From assembly GCA_902787185.1 (NCBI GenBank), contig CADAFP010000004.1, positions 44,675-108,674 on the forward strand: a stretch of 64,000 bases of DNA, written 5' to 3'. This document shows positions 52,460-60,970 of this stretch, piece after piece (positions within the stretch are counted from its first letter, which is position 1; the number at the start of each line of letters is the position of its first letter). Under the pieces are notes generated by a model. It was not told where the DNA came from. It did no database searches and saw only the letters and a list, made by a program, of their open reading frames with translations. Source of the DNA: an uncultured Bacteroidales bacterium (GTDB taxonomy: Bacteria > Bacteroidota > Bacteroidia > Bacteroidales > Muribaculaceae). The translations under genes and the position numbers were made by a program.

Positions 52460-54802
52460 ATGAAAATCTCGACCCTTTTCCGAACCGCCGTCCTGCTTAT
52501 CGCACTCATCGGCACCACCCTCACCGCCACAGCCTACGACTTCGTTGTCGATGGCATCTATTATACCAAAAATAGCGACGGTGTGTCAGTTCGTGTTACT
52601 TACTGGACTAACTCTGGTAGTGGCAGTTATAGTGGTAATGTAACCATTCCGAGTAAAATAAGTTATAACAACACATCCTATGCGGTCACCTCAATTGGCA
52701 ATAATGCATTTTTTAGTAGCACAGGCTTGACAAGTGTTACTATCCCCAATTCGGTGACATCAATAGGTGAATATGCTTTTAAGTATTGTAGTAGTTTGAC
52801 CAGCGTGACAATTCCCAATTCTGTTATTTCAATAGGCAAAAATGCTTTCCAGTACAGTGGTTTGATTGATGTGACTGTAGGTAAATCTGTCTCTTCAATT
52901 GGAGACTACGCATTTGATGGATGTTCTGCATTAACAACACTCAATTACAATGCTGAATCTTGTGCTGATTTTAATGCACCGAATAACTATAATAGTCAAA
53001 GGCCTCCTTTCTATGACCTGAATATATCGAACATTAGTATTGGGAATAGCGTGAAAACTATTCCTGCCAATTTTGCCTACTATTTATCACAATTATCCAG
53101 TGTTTCTATTGGCAATTCCGTTACATCGATTGGGTACGATGCTTTTGCTTATTGTTCCAAACTGTCTAATGTTACCATCCCTAATTCAGTCACATTTATT
53201 AACGACGCTGCTTTTCGAGAATGTACAAGTATGGCTTGGGCTACTATTGGCAATTCCGTTACGTCCATTGGCAATTACGCTTTTTTTAACTGCAGTGGTT
53301 TGACTAATGTCACAATACCAAATTCCGTTACGTTAATCGGCGATTACGCTTTTCAGAACTGCACAAGTATGACTCGGGCTACAATAGGCAGTTCAGTAAA
53401 ATCAATTGGTTATCAAGCTTTTTCTGGCTGTTCTAAACTATCGAATATCATTATTCCAAATTCTGTTATTTCCATTGGTGAGAGTGCGTTTTACGGTTGC
53501 ACGAATATGACCAGTGCTACAATTGGCAATTCAGTGAGTTCCATAGAAAGGTCCACATTCTATGGCTGTACTGCCTTGAAGAGAGTCATCATTGGTAACT
53601 CGGTCAATTCGATGAAAGACAATGTTTTCATGGAGTGTAAAAACCTGACTCAAGTTATCTGTAAAGCGAATATGCCGCCTAAATATGAGCCATACTATGA
53701 CGGATCTCACCCTTTTGAAGATATCGTGTATCAGAATGCTATTCTCTATGTGCCCGACTTGACATATAACTATTACACCCAAACGGAGCCATGGAAGAAT
53801 TTTATGGAAATCAAGACGGAATCCTATAGCGATGATGGCATCTCGTTCGCCACTTCGATCTATCCGACAAGTATCAGGATGGAGGCTGTCGATATCACTG
53901 GCTCACAACAGGCAAACGCCTACTTTACCTTTGAGGGCACTACCTATAACCCGCTTGTGGTTACCGGTCTCGAACCGACCAACATCTATAGCGGAACCTA
54001 TACGCTGAAGACCGCCAATGGGACTACAGTGACTCCTTTCAAGTTCTATACGTCTGAACTGAATATGGTGCCTGAGGGCGCAAAGATGTTGACCGAGACG
54101 ACCGCCTTGTTAAAGGCTGAGACCAATATGGCGGACGAGGAGACAATATGCGGCTTTGATTGGCGTCGTCTTGAAGGCCCTGATGATTATCTGGGTACCA
54201 GGGTTTACTGCCCTGTCTATGACGGCACGATGGCAGGCACGCTCAAAAACCTTGCTAAAGACACCTTCTATAAGTATCGTCCGTTCTACAAATCCAAAGC
54301 TAACAATGTCTATTACGGCGATTGGGTAACGTTCTATACTGGTGACGTGGGCGTGGAGTTTGATCCTGTGGTTTACACCTATAGTTCACCTGAGGTGACA
54401 CAGAACAGTGCAATTCTGCAGGGCGTGGCATTGCGTGGCTCGGACGAGATTACCGAGCAGGGCTTTGAGTATTGGAGGAAGAATGGTAATGTAACCAAGG
54501 TGACGGCTACAGGAGAGCGCATGAGTGCGACTGTCACCGGCTTGCAGCCTGGAACGTCCTACATCTTTCGTGCTTACGTCAAGGCAGGTGGCAAGACTTC
54601 CTATGGCGCCAACGTGGATTTTGTCACTGTTGCGGGGGGACTTGATGTGAATGCTGATGGCGTGGTGAATATCGCTGATATCAATGTGATCATTAACTAC
54701 ATCCTGTCGGGCAATCAGAGCAGCCAGGGTGACGTGAATGGCGACGGCGTGGTCAACATCGGCGACGTGAACCTCATCATCAATGAGATCCTGAGCCATT
54801 AA
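52460..54802 (+). CDS. BspA-like LRR_5 protein with C-terminal Fn3-like modules and dockerin (LRR-D)
   Basis: 780 aa. Signal peptide MKISTLFRTAVLLIALIGTTLTATA, then YDFVVDGIYYT as in the other LRR proteins. About 15 LRR_5 repeats at residues 55-395 (IGNSVTSIGxxAFxxCSxLSNVTIPNSV), ending with the NAILYVPDLTYNYYTQTEPWKNF cap. The middle region (about 445-570) and an Fn3-like segment (about 630-715, SPEVTQNSAILQGVALRGSDEITEQGFEY) precede the dockerin (DVNADGVVNIADINVIINYI, GDVNGDGVVNIGDVNLIINEI). The LRR half is visibly AT-richer than the neighbouring genes, and 22-bp direct repeats flank the gene, so transfer or cassette exchange is possible. Ligand unknown. Confidence 0.87.
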   Translation: MKISTLFRTAVLLIALIGTTLTATAYDFVVDGIYYTKNSDGVSVRVTYWTNSGSGSYSGNVTIPSKISYNNTSYAVTSIGNNAFFSSTGLTSVTIPNSVTSIGEYAFKYCSSLTSVTIPNSVISIGKNAFQYSGLIDVTVGKSVSSIGDYAFDGCSALTTLNYNAESCADFNAPNNYNSQRPPFYDLNISNISIGNSVKTIPANFAYYLSQLSSVSIGNSVTSIGYDAFAYCSKLSNVTIPNSVTFINDAAFRECTSMAWATIGNSVTSIGNYAFFNCSGLTNVTIPNSVTLIGDYAFQNCTSMTRATIGSSVKSIGYQAFSGCSKLSNIIIPNSVISIGESAFYGCTNMTSATIGNSVSSIERSTFYGCTALKRVIIGNSVNSMKDNVFMECKNLTQVICKANMPPKYEPYYDGSHPFEDIVYQNAILYVPDLTYNYYTQTEPWKNFMEIKTESYSDDGISFATSIYPTSIRMEAVDITGSQQANAYFTFEGTTYNPLVVTGLEPTNIYSGTYTLKTANGTTVTPFKFYTSELNMVPEGAKMLTETTALLKAETNMADEETICGFDWRRLEGPDDYLGTRVYCPVYDGTMAGTLKNLAKDTFYKYRPFYKSKANNVYYGDWVTFYTGDVGVEFDPVVYTYSSPEVTQNSAILQGVALRGSDEITEQGFEYWRKNGNVTKVTATGERMSATVTGLQPGTSYIFRAYVKAGGKTSYGANVDFVTVAGGLDVNADGVVNIADINVIINYILSGNQSSQGDVNGDGVVNIGDVNLIINEILSH

Positions 54803-54828
54803 TTCTGGCTGTAAGAAAGGTATTAGAC

Positions 54829-54868
54829 AAGAGGGGAGAGTGATTCATATTACGCTCCTCTCTTTTGA
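54829..54868 (+). terminator. Terminator of LRR-D
   Basis: AAGAGGGGAG (54829-54838) pairs with CTCCTCTCTT (54855-54864) with one mismatch, followed by TTGATTT. Confidence 0.75.
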
Positions 54869-54950
54869 TTTACAGCCGCGCAATAAGTAAAATTCGCGTA
54901 ATTAGCATTAGCCCCGCAGGGGTTGGGCCAACAGCTATATCATCGCCAAT

Positions 54951-54972
54951 AGTTGTTTTAAGTTCTGTGAGT
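54951..54972 (+). repeat. 22-bp direct repeat, right copy
   Basis: Identical to 52202-52223. The similarity continues imperfectly for about 15 bp (GTACTCTTTT versus GTATTCTTTTT). Confidence 0.8.
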
Positions 54973-55004
54973 TGTACTCTTTTAATCTGAGTTGTATTCA
55001 TTCT

Positions 55005-55046
55005 AAAAAGCCCTATGTTTGACTTTTGACGGTGCAAACATAGGGC
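55005..55046 (-). terminator. Rho-independent terminator of the nuclease gene
   Basis: Perfect 12-bp stem GCCCTATGTTTG (55010-55021) with CAAACATAGGGC (55035-55046). On the minus strand it is followed by TTTTTAG. Confidence 0.9.
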
Positions 55047-55074
55047 TTGTGTTACTGAATTGTCTGATGGCTGG

Positions 55075-56892
55075 CTATTTGCCCAGAATGATGTCGGTGA
55101 TGCCGGTGACGTCGCTGATGCTGATTTGGCCGTCATGGTCAACATCGGCAACTTCCATGTCAATCACGCCCTGCTTGCCACCCAGGATGTAGTCGATGAT
55201 GATAATCACGTCGCTGATGCCCACAACGCCATCGTGGTCAACGTCGCCCAGGAGCACATCAAAGTCGCCACCCATACCGGTGAGGGTAACGTGCTGGATG
55301 TTGGACCAGACGCTCTCGCTGCCGTCGGTGTAAATGGCCTTGACCATGTATTCAAAGACGCCACCCGCAAGCTCCTGCACGGTGTAGCAGGTGTCGGTGA
55401 TGCCGCTCACGTTGCGCCAGGTGGAGTCGCCCTCTTCAACAATCACGCGGCGCGGTGCCATAGCGGTGAGGTCACCGTTATAGATGTCCACACTATAGAT
55501 ATAGAAACGCTTCTTGGCTGCAATCATCTCGAGTTTGATGTTGCTGGCGTCGCAATCCCTGAGTACAACGGTGTAGTCGGCAGGAGAGTCGGTGATGGTG
55601 ACCGTCTCGCGGGCGTTGCCGCACGACACGATGACCGAACTGGCGTCGCTGGTGCCGTTGCTGGAAATCCAGTTCTTGGCATTGAACACGACAGTCACGG
55701 TATTCCCCAGTTCCAGTTCTGGACTGACGAGATAGCCCGCTGCATTAGAAGTGCCCACTTTCAGGCTCTGGTTAGCAGCGGTATAGAGTTTGTAGCCTGT
55801 CCATCCGGGATTGTCGGTGTATCTGTCCAGCTGCGATGAGATGTCATTGCTGCCATCGGCTGTGGCGTTGACATTGGAGAAGTTCTCGCTCATCATCAGG
55901 GTGGCAGCCTCGCCTTGGGTAAGGCGATTGACCTTGAGGGTGTAGCTCGACACGTCGCCGCCACGGCTCCAGTCGGCGCGGAATGAATGACCCGTCACTG
56001 CCGTAGTGTCAACAGCATACATCACGGGCACAATCTTGACGATAGTGTCTTCAGGAATATCTTCCCCGGTCCATGAGGTGTTCTGCTTGGTGCCCCAAAT
56101 GTATTCGGCCAGTTCGGGATGGTCAACGAAGGGGTTGCGGTTGCCCTGCTCTATATATACCCCCTCGTTACGAGCGATTTCCTTAGCACTCACAGGGTCG
56201 GCGCGGTGCCACTCCAGAAGCATCCTGATGGACCAGTCAGAGAATGCCTTGTAATTGTTGGAACTGTAATCCAGCTGATCGCAGCCGGGCCAGTTATGCA
56301 CATCGCTCTTGTAGCAGGTCACCATATAGAAATAGATGCGCGCAAAGTCACCCTTGTACTCGTCGTCGGGTTCAAAAACCGTTGAGGTGTAGCCGTTATA
56401 GGTGCTTGTACCCAACTTGCCCCTCATGCTCACGCCCATTTCCTCGTTCACGTAGGTGATGCCACCGGCGCACACGCCATAAGGGTTATTGCTGCGGCGC
56501 TGGTTCACATAGCCGTCGGTGGGAATGAGCATGGTCAGGTCGGTGTACATGGGATCTACCTCGCCGCCAAACCAGCTCTTGGGGAAAGAGTGCTCGCGGT
56601 TGAGGCCCTGGCCAACGTAGGATGCGCTCCCCACATGGTAGGAATCGTAGTTGTACTTGCAGGTGGAGTACATGTCGATGTAGTAACCGTCGCTACCCAT
56701 GTCGGTGGTGTTAAATGCCTGCCACAGGTAGTTGTAGCTCAACTTGGTGTGGGTGTAGATGATACCCTCGAGAGCCGTCATCAGTCCCTCGTCATGCTTG
56801 CCCACAGCATTGGTATAAAAGCCTTCGGGGATGTCGGCCCAAGCAGTCATCCCAATAAGCGCACTCAATAATACTGTCGTAATCTTTTTCAT
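55075..56892 (-). CDS. Secreted endonuclease I (EndA/NucM-like) with C-terminal dockerin
   Basis: 605 aa. Signal peptide MKKITTVLLSALIGMTAWA. The endonuclease I domain at about 20-265 has the catalytic GLNREHSFPKSWFGG (His101), TDLTMLIPTDGYVNQRRSNNPYG (Asn130, Arg132/133) and the following GICY/V region. In many relatives a His is found in the DLxHL position where this protein has DLTML. Residues about 290-545 hold Fn3-like and carbohydrate-module-like beta domains. The dockerin ends the protein (GDVDHDGVVGISDVIIIIDY, DVDHDGQISISDVTGITDI). Only 4 bp follow the HD-protein gene, so the two are one transcript. Likely degrades extracellular DNA or RNA, for example in biofilm or for nutrient gain. 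Confidence 0.9.
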   Translation of the reverse strand: MKKITTVLLSALIGMTAWADIPEGFYTNAVGKHDEGLMTALEGIIYTHTKLSYNYLWQAFNTTDMGSDGYYIDMYSTCKYNYDSYHVGSASYVGQGLNREHSFPKSWFGGEVDPMYTDLTMLIPTDGYVNQRRSNNPYGVCAGGITYVNEEMGVSMRGKLGTSTYNGYTSTVFEPDDEYKGDFARIYFYMVTCYKSDVHNWPGCDQLDYSSNNYKAFSDWSIRMLLEWHRADPVSAKEIARNEGVYIEQGNRNPFVDHPELAEYIWGTKQNTSWTGEDIPEDTIVKIVPVMYAVDTTAVTGHSFRADWSRGGDVSSYTLKVNRLTQGEAATLMMSENFSNVNATADGSNDISSQLDRYTDNPGWTGYKLYTAANQSLKVGTSNAAGYLVSPELELGNTVTVVFNAKNWISSNGTSDASSVIVSCGNARETVTITDSPADYTVVLRDCDASNIKLEMIAAKKRFYIYSVDIYNGDLTAMAPRRVIVEEGDSTWRNVSGITDTCYTVQELAGGVFEYMVKAIYTDGSESVWSNIQHVTLTGMGGDFDVLLGDVDHDGVVGISDVIIIIDYILGGKQGVIDMEVADVDHDGQISISDVTGITDIILGK

Positions 56893-56896
56893 TTGT

Positions 56897-57535
56897 TTAT
56901 CGTGTTAAATGGTTAAGAAAGTCATAAATCGTGTCAAAAAGGTGCCTGAAAGCCTTTTCGTTGGCCAGCGTCTGGCGAAATTCCTCCAGTCGGCGGGCAT
57001 TGTCGCCATGGGGAATCCATAGCTTGAGGTAGCCTCCGTAGTCATATTTCTCGCGCATGTGCTCTTTCAAGCGGCGGTACTGGCCTTCTCGGTCCAGCCC
57101 TGGCTCATGCTTCATGCCGTATTGCAGGGCGCGGCGCACGATGGTTTCACCATCGATGATGCGGTCGGCCTCGGCGACGATGCGTCCATAGATGGTGCGG
57201 GGCTCGTGGTCGCTTGAGGCGCGGTGGTCCTCGGTAGCGTCGGCGATAGTGTTGATTTCTTTTTCACTGAACCACTGGCGCAGCCGATTGTCCTCGCGAA
57301 CGATGTGGGCACTGTCGGTGTGGTGATGTTCACGCCCATTCACCAGCCCCAGGTCATGGTAAGCCGCTGCCACCAGTAGCAGGCAGCAATCGACCTCGGG
57401 GTAATGCTCGGCGAGGCACAAAGCCTGTGAGATGACCGTCTGTACATGGTCCCTGCCATGCCCAGCGTCAAAACCGTCGTATCGCGACACAATCTCCCGC
57501 TCCACAAACGCCCGTATCTCCTCAATCTCCCTCAT
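56897..57535 (-). CDS. HD-domain hydrolase
   Basis: 212-aa metal-dependent phosphohydrolase. Metal-binding residues of an HD domain are visible: HGRDH (His26, His30), the AAYHDLG motif (His60-Asp61), then TEDHR and the EADRIIDGE segment. Related to uncharacterised YedJ-like HD proteins; the substrate is unknown (nucleotide or phosphoester by family). It precedes the nuclease by 4 bp and follows ribBA across a CCTAAA repeat array. Confidence 0.85.
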   Translation of the reverse strand: MREIEEIRAFVEREIVSRYDGFDAGHGRDHVQTVISQALCLAEHYPEVDCCLLLVAAAYHDLGLVNGREHHHTDSAHIVREDNRLRQWFSEKEINTIADATEDHRASSDHEPRTIYGRIVAEADRIIDGETIVRRALQYGMKHEPGLDREGQYRRLKEHMREKYDYGGYLKLWIPHGDNARRLEEFRQTLANEKAFRHLFDTIYDFLNHLTR

Positions 57536-57543
57536 CTTATAAA

Positions 57544-57644
57544 ATCCCTAACCCCTAACCCCTAAAACCTAACACCTAAAGCCTAACACCTAACACCTAA
57601 AGCCTAATGCCTAATGCCTAAAACCTAACACCTAAACCCTAATC
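57544..57644. repeat. CCTAAA/CCTAAC repeat cluster 2
   Basis: More than a dozen CCTAA-based units (CCCTAA, CCTAAAA, CCTAACA, CCTAAAG, CCTAATG) filling the gap between ribBA and the HD gene. Confidence 0.85.
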
Positions 57645-58853
57645 CACCTTATGCAAATCGTGGCCCATACGCGTCTTCTTGGTATGCATGTAGAACTCGT
57701 TGTAGCGGTTAGGCATCACCTCGATGGGCACGTTCTCAACCACTTCCAGGCCGTAGCTCTCCAGTCCCACACGCTTGACGGGGTTGTTGGTCATCAGGCG
57801 CATTTTGGTGATGCCCAAGATGCGCAGGATATTGGCACCCACGCCATAATCGCGCTCATCGGGTTTGAAACCCAGGTGGACGTTGGCGTCAACAGTGTCC
57901 ATGCCACCTTCCTGCAGCTTGTAGGCCTTGATTTTGTTCATCAGGCCAATGCCGCGACCTTCCTGATTCATATACACCACGACGCCCTTGCCTTCCTTCT
58001 CAATCATCTGCATCGCCATGTGCAGCTGCTCGCCGCACTCACAGCGCATCGAACCGAAGATGTCGCCCGTGGCGCACGATGAATGCACGCGCACCAGGAC
58101 GGGCTCGTCGGCTTTCCATTCACCCTTGATGAGTGCGATATGCTCCAGGCCGTTATTGATCTGCCTGAAGGGGATGAGTTTGAAGTGGCCGTACTGCGTC
58201 GGCAGGTCCACCTCGTCGCCCACCTCGACAACCTTCTCGGTGCGCAGGCGGTAAGCAATCAGGTCCTTGATGGTGATGATGGGCATATTGAATTTCTCGG
58301 CCACCTTCACGAGCTGCGGCAGTCGGGCCATCGTGCCGTCAGGGTTGATGATCTCGATAAGCGCGGCGGCAGGGTAGAGACCTGCAATGCGCATCAGGTC
58401 GATGGAGGCCTCGGTGTGGCCGGCACGTTTGAGCACGCCCTTATCGACGGCACGCAGCGGATTGATGTGGCCGGGACGTCCAAAGTCTTGTGGCTTGCTA
58501 TGGGGATTGGCAAGCGCACGGATGGTCATCGCACGGTCATGCATCGACACGCCAGTCGTGCATCCGTCAAGCAGGTCCACCGTCACGGTGAACGGAGTGC
58601 CCAGCATCGAGGTGTTGTCATCCACCTGCATATTCAGGTCCAGTTCATGGCAGCGCTCGGTGGTGATGGGTGCGCACAGCACGCCACGGCCTTCACGCAG
58701 CATGAAGTTGACTTTCTCCTCAGTGATTTTCTCGGCGGCGATGATAAAGTCGCCCTCGTTCTCACGGTCCTCATCGTCAACGACGATGACAAATTCGCCG
58801 CGGCGCAACTGCTCCACGGCCTCGTCAATGGTATTCAGTTTAATTTCGTCCAT
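57639..58853 (-). CDS. ribBA: Bifunctional 3,4-dihydroxy-2-butanone-4-phosphate synthase / GTP cyclohydrolase II
   Basis: 404-aa enzyme supplying both precursors of riboflavin. RibB half at about 1-200: [19 protein letters not shown], the RGVLCAPIT region and [15 protein letters not shown]. RibA half at about 205-400: the zinc-cysteine motif [20 protein letters not shown], the GTP-site [13 protein letters not shown] and [14 protein letters not shown]. No FMN riboswitch is evident upstream; the gap to lptG is only about 80 bp and is filled by CCTAAA repeats. The ribBA-lptG neighbourhood is familiar from other Bacteroidales. Confidence 0.96.
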   Translation of the reverse strand: MDEIKLNTIDEAVEQLRRGEFVIVVDDEDRENEGDFIIAAEKITEEKVNFMLREGRGVLCAPITTERCHELDLNMQVDDNTSMLGTPFTVTVDLLDGCTTGVSMHDRAMTIRALANPHSKPQDFGRPGHINPLRAVDKGVLKRAGHTEASIDLMRIAGLYPAAALIEIINPDGTMARLPQLVKVAEKFNMPIITIKDLIAYRLRTEKVVEVGDEVDLPTQYGHFKLIPFRQINNGLEHIALIKGEWKADEPVLVRVHSSCATGDIFGSMRCECGEQLHMAMQMIEKEGKGVVVYMNQEGRGIGLMNKIKAYKLQEGGMDTVDANVHLGFKPDERDYGVGANILRILGITKMRLMTNNPVKRVGLESYGLEVVENVPIEVMPNRYNEFYMHTKKTRMGHDLHKVD

Positions 58854-58883
58854 TTTATTCTATAGTTGTCAAATTTCATTTAA

Positions 58884-58937
58884 AAACCTTAACCCCAACC
58901 CTAATACCTAAAGCCTAAAACCTAAAACCTAAAACCT
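58884..58937. repeat. CCTAAA repeat cluster 3
   Basis: About seven CCTAA-type units (CCCTAATA, CCTAAAG, three CCTAAAA) between lptG and ribBA, reaching the lptG stop codon. Confidence 0.8.
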
Positions 58938-60873
58938 ACTTATACTCCATCTCACGGCTGTACTCGCCATTGAAGATAGCCACAAGCTGGTCACTGGTCT
59001 TGATGGTCTGGCTGATGTCACGTTTCAGGTTCTTCTGATGCCTCAACCCGATGAGCCACAGCGGCAGGCCGATGGGGAACAAGGCAGCCATGATTGAGCC
59101 CAGTGTCTTGTTGCCAACTGGCTGATAGGTGAGCAGCTGGCGGATGATGGGATAGTCCATCGCCTTGTTGAGTATCATCTGGTCGCGGGAGTTGGAGAGA
59201 TAATCCACCACGCTGTCGGCTTCTTCGGCAAGGGCCTTGATGGTCGGCTTGTCATAGCCCTCCTGCCAATAGGCAAGGTAGGCCTGCCTGCCTGGATAGC
59301 GGTCCAGGAACTGCTGGCACGATGCTTTGAGGGCCTCGATGCGCTCCAGGGCCACATCGGGAACCACCTCGTTGATAATGACTTCCTTGGCCTCGAGTTT
59401 GCGCGTCTGGTGCAGGCCCGTGAAGCGACGCAGGAAATTGATCCACACGTCGGGGTTGAAGACCGCCGAATCATTAACCGCCTTGCGGGTGAGGAACACG
59501 CCCAATGGCAGGAGAACGGCCGAACTGAGCCACATTCCTTGCCATACCTCCCAACGGCCGTCACGCGCGAGCTTGTAGCCCATATTGTCGATAATATAAT
59601 AGACAATAAACAGGAGGACCGAGATGACGATGGGCATGCCGAAGCCACCCTTGCGGATAATGGCTCCCAACGGCGCGCCGATGAAGAAGAAGATGAGGCA
59701 CGCCAGCGAGAGGGTGAACTTCTTCATCATCTCAATCTGGTGACGGCGGATGATATAGTTGTCATCATTGATGTTGTATCCCTGGAACTGCAGATCCTGC
59801 ATGGCGGTTGTCGTTTGGGAGATGGCGTTGCTCAGGATTTGTTGTTGCTCGATAGCCGACGACTCCTTGAAGAGTTTGTCCAGGTCAAGCTTCTTGTCGG
59901 TCTTGACCTCGGGCACAGGAACAGTGGTTGACTTGCCATCCTTATGCACGTAGCGCTCTGAGGGCACGCCGCACACGGGTTGTGACCGCAGCCGTGTCAG
60001 CACCAAGGTAGCGGCCGAATCCACCCTGAGGCGAACCGAATCGATGGTTTGCCGCAACTCGGTGATGTTCTTGCCCACATATTGAGAACGCATCGTCTCA
60101 TCGTCCATGCGGGTGAAGTTGGCGTCGTAGGGGATGAGGATTTCCTTGTCGTGGAAGGTCTCGCGGCGGTACAGGTTATTGCCCATGCCGTTCACGCCGG
60201 CACCGTTCTTCATTTCCTCATACCATGACCCCTTGAACAGGGTGAGCACCAAGTGTCGCTTGTCCTCGGTCATGCTCAGGCGCCCCGAGTCGGCAGCGAC
60301 GATGCGCGGCGACATGGTCCCGTTAGACACGTCGTAGATGAGCAGCCCATAGAGTTTGTCATGCTCTTTGTCATTCTTCTTGACAAAGATGTTGTAGCCG
60401 GGAATCTGGCTATAGACGGCCCCTTCGGGAATGTCCAGGGTGGGGGAGGTCTGACGCATCGAGAACAGCAGGGTCCACATCTTGACCTGGGACTGCGGCA
60501 GCACGTTGTTCTGGAAGAAGAAGGCTCCGATGGCCACTACCGCCATCAGGATGGCCAATGGCTTCATGATGGTCGTCAACGAGATGCCCGACGACTTGAG
60601 CGCCGTCAGCTCGATGTGCTCGCCCAGGTCGCCAAAAGTCATCAGTGCTGCCAGCAGGATACTCAGCGGCAATGCCAGAGGCACCATCGACAATGCGGCA
60701 TAGAAGAACAGCTCGGCTATCACGTCGATGCTCAATCCCTTGCCGACAAGTTCATCGATATATCGCCACAGGAATTGCATAATCACGATGAAGAGGCAGA
60801 TGCAGAAGGTCATCAGGAACCTCGGCAAGAACCTCGACAGCATGAACGTATATAGCCTTTTTATCTTCAACAT
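58936..60873 (-). CDS. LptF/LptG-family permease (YjgP/YjgQ)
   Basis: 645-aa inner-membrane component of the lipopolysaccharide transport ABC system. Three N-terminal transmembrane segments (FLPRFLMTFCICLFIVIMQFLWRYIDELVGKG; AALSMVPLALPLSILLAALMTFGDLGEHIELTALKSSGIS, a coupling-helix signature) precede a periplasmic beta-jellyroll at about 120-370 (PEGAVYSQIPGYNIFVKK). Three more transmembrane segments follow at about 385-480 (IGAPLGAIIRKGGFGMPI), with a further cytosolic/helical extension and a final hydrophobic pair near 605-625. The C-terminal ~150-residue extension is longer than in E. coli LptF/G and typical of Bacteroidales. Likely transcribed with ribBA. Confidence 0.92.
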   Translation of the reverse strand: MLKIKRLYTFMLSRFLPRFLMTFCICLFIVIMQFLWRYIDELVGKGLSIDVIAELFFYAALSMVPLALPLSILLAALMTFGDLGEHIELTALKSSGISLTTIMKPLAILMAVVAIGAFFFQNNVLPQSQVKMWTLLFSMRQTSPTLDIPEGAVYSQIPGYNIFVKKNDKEHDKLYGLLIYDVSNGTMSPRIVAADSGRLSMTEDKRHLVLTLFKGSWYEEMKNGAGVNGMGNNLYRRETFHDKEILIPYDANFTRMDDETMRSQYVGKNITELRQTIDSVRLRVDSAATLVLTRLRSQPVCGVPSERYVHKDGKSTTVPVPEVKTDKKLDLDKLFKESSAIEQQQILSNAISQTTTAMQDLQFQGYNINDDNYIIRRHQIEMMKKFTLSLACLIFFFIGAPLGAIIRKGGFGMPIVISVLLFIVYYIIDNMGYKLARDGRWEVWQGMWLSSAVLLPLGVFLTRKAVNDSAVFNPDVWINFLRRFTGLHQTRKLEAKEVIINEVVPDVALERIEALKASCQQFLDRYPGRQAYLAYWQEGYDKPTIKALAEEADSVVDYLSNSRDQMILNKAMDYPIIRQLLTYQPVGNKTLGSIMAALFPIGLPLWLIGLRHQKNLKRDISQTIKTSDQLVAIFNGEYSREMEYK

Positions 60874-60899
60874 GAGAGTTCTAAAGCGTTTTACGGCTG

Positions 60900-60907
60900 C
60901 AAAGGTA
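60900..60907 (-). promoter_or_regulatory. -7 box of lptG
   Basis: CAAAGGTA (TACCTTTG on the minus strand), 27 nt before the lptG ATG. It sits 42 bp from the opposing box at 60950-60957. Confidence 0.65.
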
Positions 60908-60949
60908 GTAAAAAAACAAAATGCTCACGTCGGTACACTGTTTTTTTAC

Positions 60950-60957
60950 TACCTTTG
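60950..60957 (+). promoter_or_regulatory. -7 box of the DUF5686 gene
   Basis: TACCTTTG, 13 nt before the ATG at 60971, predicting a leader of only about 9-10 nt. Confidence 0.65.
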
Positions 60958-60970
60958 CACTCTTGTGGGT

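Noticed and set aside
52351-52575. 74-aa open frame upstream of LRR-D
   Set aside because: Overlaps the true LRR-D start in another frame; no coding character.
60728-60970. N-terminal extension of the DUF5686 gene
   Set aside because: Would overlap lptG and both promoters; the signal peptide starts at 60971.
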